A DNA stretch of 56,411 nucleotides from SAR324 cluster bacterium (GTDB lineage Bacteria; SAR324; NAC60-12): positions 1-56,411 of the forward strand of contig JANQJU010000054.1 in NCBI GenBank assembly GCA_028281495.1. The letters are read 5' to 3'. The notes under the pieces are model-generated. The model was not told where the DNA came from. It ran no database searches and saw only the letters and a program-made list of their open reading frames with translations. Every line of letters starts with the position of its first letter. The stretch's first letter is position 1. Made by a program: the position numbers and the translations under genes. Of the stretch, positions 44,929 through 51,882 are shown one piece after another.

Positions 44929-45900
44929 ATGCCCTGTCAAGGTTGCTTAAGAGATAGTATTTCAGAATTTTGTGAAACCTGTGTACAAACGATCTTTTTT
45001 GGAGAACCGTTGATATTTCCCCTCCTCAGTTTTCGCCGCGAGGAGTGCGCAGGACTCATGCGAGAACAGGCAACCGAAGTTTCGATTGCAGGCATTCAAG
45101 ATAAGCTAGGCTTGTATTTAGAGAACTGCAGCTTGATGCCTACGACCACCCAGATTCAATACATGCTAAAACCTCTGCCGACAGAATCCTTGGAGCAGTT
45201 TCCAGAAGATCTGCCTGCTAATGAACACGTCACCATGCAGATTGCTCGGCAAGCTTATTCTATTCCCACTGCGTTGAATGCTATTTTGTTTTTCGACAAC
45301 GGAGAACCTGCCTACCTATGTCAGCGTTTTGATCGCAAGCGTGGCAAAAAGTTACGACAAGAAGACTTTTGCCAGCTTTCTCAGTGTTCAGAAGCAACAG
45401 AGGGGCCGCGTTACAAGTACAGTCGAAGCTATGAGGACTGCGGTCAATTGATCAAACGCTATTGCGAAACGCCTGCTGTGCAGTTGGATCGATTGTTCAC
45501 GCTGATCGTGTTCCAGTATGTATTTTCCAATGGCGATGCCCATTTGAAAAATTTCTCTTTACAGGTCACCGATGATGGCACCTTCATGCTGGCTCCTGCA
45601 TATGACTTGCGTTCCACCCACCTCCATTCTTCCAAAAAATTTATGATGGCTTTGGAACTATTCAACGATAGCTATGAAAGCCCCTTCTTCCAAAAACATG
45701 GCTTCTTCGGTCGTGAATGTTTCTTAGAGTTGGCCAAGCGTATGGATCTGAACTCCATTCGTGCCCAACTCATGCTGACGAAGTTTCATTCCAATCAAGA
45801 CAAGGCTCTCCGCCTGATTGAGCGTTCCTTCCTCAGTGCTGGCGCCAAAAAACAGTATCTTGCGGACGTGAAAGAACGGCTGCAAGCGATTGCTCCATAA
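44929..45900 (+). CDS. HipT/HipA-type serine kinase toxin with N-terminal Cys motif
   Basis: 323 residues. A small Cys cluster (Cys3, 6, 15, 18) could bind zinc; such ribbons occur at the head of split HipA kinases. The kinase core shows SIAGIQDKL (ejectable regulatory loop, Ser52), Lys81 (MLKP), the catalytic NGDAHLKN (Asp203, Asn208) and metal-binding YDLRST (Asp226). HipA/HipT phosphorylate aminoacyl-tRNA synthetases (GltX or TrpS), causing growth arrest. It forms a pair with the HipS-like protein upstream. Intact motifs suggest an active enzyme. Confidence 0.88.
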   Translation: MPCQGCLRDSISEFCETCVQTIFFGEPLIFPLLSFRREECAGLMREQATEVSIAGIQDKLGLYLENCSLMPTTTQIQYMLKPLPTESLEQFPEDLPANEHVTMQIARQAYSIPTALNAILFFDNGEPAYLCQRFDRKRGKKLRQEDFCQLSQCSEATEGPRYKYSRSYEDCGQLIKRYCETPAVQLDRLFTLIVFQYVFSNGDAHLKNFSLQVTDDGTFMLAPAYDLRSTHLHSSKKFMMALELFNDSYESPFFQKHGFFGRECFLELAKRMDLNSIRAQLMLTKFHSNQDKALRLIERSFLSAGAKKQYLADVKERLQAIAP

Positions 45901-45971
45901 TTGCGTGTCCTCTGATTGGTCTCCCATTACTTTTTCTCATTCGAATCCATTTTCCTGGAGGAGCCATAACG

Positions 45972-46478
45972 ATGTCTGAATCTCAATCTACTAACAGCCT
46001 TGTCATTCGACACGCGACCGAAGCCGACGTGCCCTTGCTATTCCAAATGATAATGGAACTCGCCGAGTATGAAAAGTTAACGCATGAAGTGGTTGGAACG
46101 GAAGCCCTGCTGCATGATGCGATGTTTGGAGAGCGGAAAGTTGTGGAAGGTTTGTTGGTTTCCTGGAATGGCCAGCCTGCTGGTTATGCTATGTTCTTTC
46201 ACAACTTTTCCACCTTCCTGTGCCGTCCTGGGCTTTATATTGAAGACATTTATGTTCGTGAATCCATGCGCGGTCATGGAATCGGGAAAAAGATCATGAT
46301 CTATTTGGCACAAGTTGCTAAAGAACGCGGCTGTGGACGGATGGAATGGTCGGTCTTGGATTGGAATGAACCTTCTATTCAATTCTACAAAAAGATCGGT
46401 GCTGTCTTACTAGATGAGTGGACCACTTGCCGAGTCACGGGCATTGCTCTCGATCAACTAGCCAACTCCAACCTGTGA
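45972..46478 (+). CDS. GNAT family N-acetyltransferase (diamine/thialysine type)
   Basis: 168 residues. The acetyl-CoA loop is RGHGIGKK (100-107) after the beta4 strand LYIEDIYVR; NEPSIQFYKKIGA is the C-terminal motif. The MIxELAEYEKL N-terminal helix is typical of the SSAT/thialysine acetyltransferase branch, so a small polyamine-like or amino-acid substrate is likely. Strong ribosome binding site (GGAGGAG). Confidence 0.88.
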   Translation: MSESQSTNSLVIRHATEADVPLLFQMIMELAEYEKLTHEVVGTEALLHDAMFGERKVVEGLLVSWNGQPAGYAMFFHNFSTFLCRPGLYIEDIYVRESMRGHGIGKKIMIYLAQVAKERGCGRMEWSVLDWNEPSIQFYKKIGAVLLDEWTTCRVTGIALDQLANSNL

Positions 46479-46583
46479 AGCTCGGGACATGCTTCCACAA
46501 CATTCCTTTTAATGAGTGGTTGATTAAACAAAATTTGCAAATCTCAAAACTGTATTTCCACACCCTTATCTCAAAGAGGTCTT

Positions 46584-47804
46584 ATGAAACCGCAAAAAGT
46601 GATGTTCACCGGAGCTGATGCTCAAAAGCTGGTTGGACGTTTGGCATTTCCAGCCAATGAAACCCCGATTGCGTATGCCTTGTTTGCGCATTGTTTCACC
46701 TGCACTAAGAACCTCAAAGCGATCAACCACCTAACCCGCGCTATGAATCAGGCCGGTGTGGCGGTGCTCAAGTTTGACTTCACTGGACTCGGTGAAAGTG
46801 AAGGGGATTTTGCCGATACTAACTTTTCTTCCAATGTGGCCGATTTAGTCGCAGCAGCCCAATTCTTAGAAGCCGAATATGAAGCCCCCAAGATCCTGAT
46901 TGGCCATTCGCTGGGGGGCGCTGCCGTGCTGCAAGCCGCCGGAGAGATCCCTTCTTGTGTAGCGTTAGCGACCATTGGTGCTCCAGCGAATCCTGTGCAT
47001 GTGACGCATTTGTTGGAAAGCCGCCGTGATCAAATCGAGCAACATGGCGAAGCCGAAGTGATACTGGCAGGGAGAAAATTTAAAATCAAAAAGCAGTTTT
47101 TGGATGACCTCGAAATGCAGAACATGGAAAGTCGCATTCAACATCTCAAACGGGCGTTGCTCGTTCTGCACTCTCCGATAGATGATACGGTCGGTATCGA
47201 TAATGCGGGTACGATTTTTCAAGCAGCACGGCACCCCAAAAGTTTTGTTTCCCTGGATCAAGCGGATCATCTCCTTTCCAAGGAAAGCGATTCCATCTAT
47301 GCCGGAGCTGTGATTGCAGCATGGGCTAGAAAATATATTGACGTTCCCGCTCCTCCACCACAAATTCCACAAGTGGACAATCGTGTCACCACTCGAACGG
47401 GTCCCAACGGGTTTTACACTGAGATCCAGGTTCGCCAACATTCATTGATTGGCGACGAACCCCTCTCAGTGGGTGGGACAGATCGTGGCCCCACACCCTA
47501 CGATTACCTGCTCTCTGCTCTGGGCACCTGCACCAGCATGACCTTGCGAATGTATGCTGATCGGAAGCAGTGGCCCTTGGAATACGCCATCGTGCGACTC
47601 ACTCATGATAAAGTGCATTCCACCGATTGCGAAGACTGTGAAGACAAACCTCGTAAAGTGGATGTCATTGAACGCGAATTGGAACTCGTGGGTCCTTTAG
47701 ACGACACTCAAAAACAACGCTTGCTGGAAATTGCGGACAAATGTCCGGTTCATCGGACCCTCCATTCAGAAATCGTGGTGAAAACTCAATTGAAACAAAG
47801 CTAA
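46584..47804 (+). CDS. Alpha/beta hydrolase - OsmC fusion protein
   Basis: 406 residues. Residues 1-255 are an alpha/beta hydrolase with nucleophile Ser109 (IGHSLGGAA), Asp200/201 (SPIDD) and His229 (ADHLLS). Residues 268-406 are an OsmC/Ohr-like thiol peroxidase domain with Cys316 (LGTCTS) and Cys387 (KCPVH). This fusion is a known architecture. It may release an acyl or peroxide substrate and reduce it. AGAGG precedes the ATG. Confidence 0.92.
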   Translation: MKPQKVMFTGADAQKLVGRLAFPANETPIAYALFAHCFTCTKNLKAINHLTRAMNQAGVAVLKFDFTGLGESEGDFADTNFSSNVADLVAAAQFLEAEYEAPKILIGHSLGGAAVLQAAGEIPSCVALATIGAPANPVHVTHLLESRRDQIEQHGEAEVILAGRKFKIKKQFLDDLEMQNMESRIQHLKRALLVLHSPIDDTVGIDNAGTIFQAARHPKSFVSLDQADHLLSKESDSIYAGAVIAAWARKYIDVPAPPPQIPQVDNRVTTRTGPNGFYTEIQVRQHSLIGDEPLSVGGTDRGPTPYDYLLSALGTCTSMTLRMYADRKQWPLEYAIVRLTHDKVHSTDCEDCEDKPRKVDVIERELELVGPLDDTQKQRLLEIADKCPVHRTLHSEIVVKTQLKQS

Positions 47805-47836
47805 GACGCATCGTAACTGCGTAAAGGAGTCTCATT

Positions 47837-49054
47837 TTGTTGGTTATTTGTCGGCTTCGGCTCGCAACCCATTGGCTCGTGCAGGTGTTGTTCTGGTTGG
47901 TCTTGTCTGCGTCTGTGCGGGCGGATCCGTTTCCTTCTCTGCAACTCCCGCATTATGAAGTCATTCAGGAAATGCGTGAAGCATTGTATCAATTGAAATT
48001 TGAAGAATCCCAAGAGCGGCTCCGCACTGCCATTGATCAAACCGACGGAGCGGTATGGGCCACCTATCAAGCGATTTTTCACTACGCAGAGTTGATCGTG
48101 GCCCGGAAAACTAATCCGGGGCCCAAAGCCGCCTCTTTTGAAGTGCAATCCGATGAGGCCATTCGGTTGTTGGAACGCCAAGTGGAACGTGAGCCGGATA
48201 ATCCGGTATGGTCCCTTTATCTTGGAGCCATGTATGGTTTGAAGGCGGGAGTCGCGTTGGGTTATCAACAAGCCTATTGGTCGGCCTATCGTTACGGGAT
48301 ACGGGGGGTGGAAATCTTTGAGGAACTGCGTGAACGATATCCTGATTTTTATGATCCTCTGTTGAGTTCGGGGATTCTCAAGATCATGATTGCCCAATCC
48401 TCATGGTTTGTCCGCAATGTGGCCGCATTGGTACTCACTACCGGATCTCTGGAAGGCGGCATGGCCGATTTGGAACAAGTGATCCAACACGGCAAATGGA
48501 TGCGGGAAGAGGCTCGTCTGGTTCATATCTTTTTGATGTGGGGAGATGTCCCACCGGAGCTGCGCCGTAGGGCCTTGGAACACCTGAAGGAATTCATCAA
48601 AACCTACCCAGGCAATGCTCAGGTGTATTTCTTCATCGCCCAGGGGTACTGGAAGCTCGGCGACTACAGTCTTGCCAACCGGTACGCGTTACAAGGAATT
48701 CATCAAATGCGCATCCGTTCCACACAGTTCACTCGCCAACATCAAGTGGCACTGCGGGCGATGTTGTCCCGCACGCATTATCGGTTTTTATCACGAACTC
48801 GGCAATTCCCCTTGTTGCTTGCCATCACCCGTCAAGTCCACGATCCTTCTGGTACGGCCGATGCGTACCAAGCGTTTGCCTTGAAAGCGACCAACCGTCG
48901 GGAACGGTCCGAACGCCTCGCCCGAACCACCCTCGCTCAACTTCAAGACGATCATCTGTCCTTGCCAATGTTCCTCTCCCCCTTTCTCATTACTCGGAAA
49001 GCCTCGCTTGAACACTATATCCGGAAACATGTCTTAGAAGAATCGCAACCCTAG
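47837..49054 (+). CDS. Exported TPR-like protein, unknown
   Basis: 405 residues. The start is TTG 47837, preceded by AAAGGAG at a good distance; no ATG fits. A signal peptide (WLVQVLFWLVLSASVRA, cut before DPFPS) is followed by helical repeats of TPR type (EAIRLLERQVEREPDNPVW, then GNAQVYFFIAQGYWKLGDY). No function is assigned. Its TAG stop is immediately followed, in the same frame, by the Rhs-tip sequence. Confidence 0.78.
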   Translation: MLVICRLRLATHWLVQVLFWLVLSASVRADPFPSLQLPHYEVIQEMREALYQLKFEESQERLRTAIDQTDGAVWATYQAIFHYAELIVARKTNPGPKAASFEVQSDEAIRLLERQVEREPDNPVWSLYLGAMYGLKAGVALGYQQAYWSAYRYGIRGVEIFEELRERYPDFYDPLLSSGILKIMIAQSSWFVRNVAALVLTTGSLEGGMADLEQVIQHGKWMREEARLVHIFLMWGDVPPELRRRALEHLKEFIKTYPGNAQVYFFIAQGYWKLGDYSLANRYALQGIHQMRIRSTQFTRQHQVALRAMLSRTHYRFLSRTRQFPLLLAITRQVHDPSGTADAYQAFALKATNRRERSERLARTTLAQLQDDHLSLPMFLSPFLITRKASLEHYIRKHVLEESQP

Positions 49055-49090
49055 CCAGATCACCGCACCGGACACTCAGCCCCTTCCGGG

Positions 49091-50356
49091 GTGTCTTACT
49101 ATGGTGCCCGCTTCTATGATCCTAGCCTTGGGCGGTTCCTTGTGCCCGACACCGTGATTCCCGATCCGGCGAAGTTGGTGGCGTTCAATCGTTATGCTTA
49201 TACTTACAACAACCCGATCATTTACACGGACCCGACGGGTCACAGTCCCCTTCCCTCTAGCGATACCTTTTCCGGCCAAAGTTTCTGGTCTTCGGTGGAA
49301 TCGGCTTGGAACAGCGTGGTGAATTCTTTTGAGAGCCTGTTTGAGGACGATATTCCAGCAATGGCTTCAGGCAGCGCGCACTTAGCCAACATCGGTCTGA
49401 CGTTGAGCGATCCAGCGGAGGTGAGCCGGATTGTCGCTCATGGTCTTGATCGGGCCGGTCATGCTCAATCCGCCGAAATCGCGAAAAACCTGGGCAACTT
49501 GATAGACGAACTGCCCTACCCCCAGAAGTTTGCGAAGAAAAAAGCGAAGAAAATGCTTCGGGAGTTCACCGAAAGTTGCTGTTGTTTTGTAGCAGGAACT
49601 TCAGTTTGGACGTCGGAAGGCCCGGTAGCCATCGAGACTTTATCGGTAGGGGATTCGGTCTATTCACGAGACCCTGCAACAGGAGCAACGGCCCTCAAAG
49701 CTGTGACTGAATTGTTTGTGACTCAGGGTAAACCGCTTTATGAGCTTGTGGTTGAGGCTATGGACGGGGACCGCGAGCGTATCGAGGTGACAGACAATCA
49801 TCCATTTTGGGTTATAGGTTCCGGTTGGACGGCTTCAATTGATTTGAAACCGGGAATGGAGGTCGCGAGTTTAAGGGGTCCACCGCTTCACGTGTCGAGT
49901 TTGAGTTCCTTGAATCGAGTGGAGCTGACCTACAATCTCACGGTTGCTGATTTTCACACGTACTTTGTGGGCGAGCAGCAGGCGTTTGTACATAATGCTT
50001 GCGATTGTGGTGTAAAATTTAAGAGATGGAAACGTGGTGAGCCGATAGACAAACCCCTTGGCGATGGAAGTGCACCCTCCTGGAAAACCGTCCGTGAACG
50101 TTACTGGAAGAATCGAGCGATGAGTTCACCCGACGAGTTTTCTCGGGGTAATCTAAAAAGGCTACGACAGGGAAAACCACCGTTAGATTTTAACCCTCGT
50201 ACCAAAAAGTTCGAAGCGAGAGAGTTGCATCATGTGACCCCTCAGCGAGCAAACGGTGCCAACAATCCCTTGAATTTGCGAGAATTAACACCGGATCAAC
50301 ATGGAGCCGTTGATCCCTATCGACATACGGTACCTACAACAAGAGGCATTCGATGA
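49091..50356 (+). CDS. Orphan Rhs C-terminal tip: Rhs core end, Hint domain, HNH nuclease toxin
   Basis: 421 residues from GTG 49091, but the frame is open back to the TAG at 49052-49054, so this is a 5'-truncated Rhs gene without its own normal start. Residues 3-50 are the conserved Rhs core end (YYGARFYDPSLGRFLVPD ... YTYNNPIIYTDPTGH). Residues 165-302 are a pretoxin-Hint autoprocessing domain starting CFVAGTSVWT and ending FVHNA. Residues 305-421 are the toxin, ending in an HNH-type nuclease motif (ELHHVTP with His380/381, NPLNLRELTPDQH with His404, DPYRH). Full Rhs proteins deliver such tips to competitors. Here it may be a silent cassette for recombination, or be weakly expressed. The immunity gene overlaps it by 4 bases. 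Confidence 0.85.
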   Translation: MSYYGARFYDPSLGRFLVPDTVIPDPAKLVAFNRYAYTYNNPIIYTDPTGHSPLPSSDTFSGQSFWSSVESAWNSVVNSFESLFEDDIPAMASGSAHLANIGLTLSDPAEVSRIVAHGLDRAGHAQSAEIAKNLGNLIDELPYPQKFAKKKAKKMLREFTESCCCFVAGTSVWTSEGPVAIETLSVGDSVYSRDPATGATALKAVTELFVTQGKPLYELVVEAMDGDRERIEVTDNHPFWVIGSGWTASIDLKPGMEVASLRGPPLHVSSLSSLNRVELTYNLTVADFHTYFVGEQQAFVHNACDCGVKFKRWKRGEPIDKPLGDGSAPSWKTVRERYWKNRAMSSPDEFSRGNLKRLRQGKPPLDFNPRTKKFEARELHHVTPQRANGANNPLNLRELTPDQHGAVDPYRHTVPTTRGIR

Positions 50357-50817
50357 AAGAAGATCCATTCCACCAAATGATAGATGTGAAAATAATTTTT
50401 AAGAAGCCATTTCAGGCAGGCAAATTGAACCGATTGTTAAAAGGGCTAGGAGCGAAGTTACACTACGATGTATATAGTTTTGAACGATCCGATGAAATTC
50501 CTATTTGGCAATCGGAGAGTTTTGTATATGTGTCTTTATTTTATGAAGGGGCAGAGGTGGATGCTCAAGATACCTCAGATAGTATGGAACTAAGCTATCC
50601 TCTGGCAACCATCGGAACGGAATACATAGTCAAATTTGCAGAGGTGATGGAGCAGGTTTCAAAAGAATTGGAAGGTCAATCATTGTTGAATGGTGTTGCG
50701 ATAAACAAAGAAGGTTTTATTGCCCATTGCGATGAGTTAGCAACGGAATTAATGCAAGAATGGGGCGAGGAACCGGGAAGCGAGACGTTGCGTATTCTGA
50801 TCGAAAGCAATTATTGA
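50353..50817 (+). CDS. Candidate immunity protein for the Rhs toxin
   Basis: 154 residues, acidic, no signal peptide or membrane segment. It overlaps the toxin stop (ATGA) and has AGAGG before its ATG, the standard place for a cognate immunity gene. The sequence (IDVKIIFKKPFQAGKLNRLL ... LFYEGAEVDAQ) is not a family I recognise. Immunity is inferred from position, size and charge. Confidence 0.7.
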   Translation: MKEDPFHQMIDVKIIFKKPFQAGKLNRLLKGLGAKLHYDVYSFERSDEIPIWQSESFVYVSLFYEGAEVDAQDTSDSMELSYPLATIGTEYIVKFAEVMEQVSKELEGQSLLNGVAINKEGFIAHCDELATELMQEWGEEPGSETLRILIESNY

Positions 50818-51062
50818 TCGACTCCCCTTCCGTGTTTTCTTGAGAAAAACATGCTTAGTGATTTGCTCTCCTGGAGGGTCGTTACTATCGCTAGGCATAT
50901 CTATTCTATTTAGTTGTGTTGGGCATTAGTCATGCCGGTTTTGGCAATGTGAATTGGTTTGGTTAGATGAAGAAATTTATAGTTTGTGTGCCTTAAAGCC
51001 GCAATGAGGAGCGTTGCATCGCTGGTGGCAGCGTAGCTGCCACCAAGGAATCTTCATGCGTG
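50818..51062. other. Intergenic region with 10-bp hairpin
   Basis: No gene seen. TGGTGGCAGC (51023-51032) and GCTGCCACCA (51036-51045) form a perfect 10-bp stem with a 3-base loop. It lies about 18 bases before the structured RNA-like region. Bacterial IIC introns typically insert just after such terminator-type hairpins. Confidence 0.55.
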
Positions 51063-51460
51063 GTGCGGTTGAGCAGGGAACCATTTGGCAAAGGCCGTGG
51101 CTACTTGAGTGAGCGGGCCAGAGGGACTAAGGCCGAATTGATGAACGAACCCTGGCAACGTGAAGGCTGAAAACCAGAGTGGGCCACGCGGGGTCGCGCG
51201 CCGTGGCCCGGCCCGCGAAGGGCGGGTAAGGCATGGATGCCTGAAAGTGCACTGGATTACGACCAAGGTGCAGCGGCTGCCTTTAGGTGGCTGCTGTGCC
51301 TTGTCAAGCGCCAGCTAGGAGAATAAACAGATCGGGAAGGCATTGGAAGCCTGACCCCCATTTGTGAGTGGGATACATCCACTCTGCAACACCTTACCGA
51401 AGCGGGATGAGCACTTGCGTGCAAGATGGTTGAGAGCATACGAGAATATACCCCGAAAAC
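51063..51460 (+). mobile_element. GC-rich structured RNA, possible 5' part of a group II intron
   Basis: A GC-rich block set between AT-rich DNA, starting near GTGCGG at 51063. It is full of local stems: GGGCCACG (51181-51188) with CGTGGCCC (51202-51209); CCCGC (51212-51216) with GCGGG (51222-51226); GAGTGG (51366-51371) with CCACTC (51379-51384). The general look (GTGCG start, tracts such as GATGAACGAACCCTGGCAACGTGAAGG, split below 20 bases as GATGAACGAACC and CTGGCAACGTG) is like the domain I part of bacterial group II introns. No reverse transcriptase frame and no convincing domain V follow, so it would be a truncated remnant. A different large structured RNA is possible. Confidence 0.45.
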
Positions 51461-51882
51461 TTGAAGAATGAACAATCTGAAAGGCTACAAAAGTTTCCGA
51501 TGGTTTAAGCGCCAGAAATATAGTGATATAGGCTTAAGCCCTTCTGTATTGTCAACCTTAGCATTTAATACAAAGCCTCGAATTCCATTATCTTTACTAA
51601 ACTTTCAACTTGCGCCATCTATCGAAATTAGCAAATATTATCATAATAATCTTAAGATAGGATGAAAATTATTTTATTACTCCAGAATAAAATCAATTTT
51701 TTTATAATTTATCTCATTTCCGATTTCATGGTTCAGAAAAGAAAATAGAACTATATTTCATAATGAACAAAATTCTTTAACCAAAAAAAATCTACTTTTG
51801 GAGCACTTTGTCACTGAGTTTGAATTGTAATCAACCACCATAAAGTTATGAAATGAGAATTTAGTTCTCAAAAAAGGAAGCT
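51461..51882. other. AT-rich leader of the kinase-HD gene
   Basis: A 65-codon plus-strand frame (51468-51665) has no protein-like features and is not called. The rest is AT-rich and should contain the promoter of the kinase-HD/cyclase cassette; no motif is clear. Confidence 0.5.

Noticed and set aside
49091..50356. Intein inside the Rhs-tip protein
   Set aside because: The Hint domain starts CFVAGT but sits at the Rhs core-toxin boundary and ends VHNA without a C-extein splice pattern; a pretoxin-Hint domain fits better.
51054..51475. Minus-strand frames of 70 and 72 codons in the GC-rich structured block
   Set aside because: They lie over RNA-like inverted repeats with Pro/Arg/Ala-rich composition; spurious.
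51468..51665. 65-codon plus-strand frame upstream of the kinase-HD gene
   Set aside because: No ribosome binding site and no protein-like pattern; not a reverse transcriptase remnant that I can recognise.
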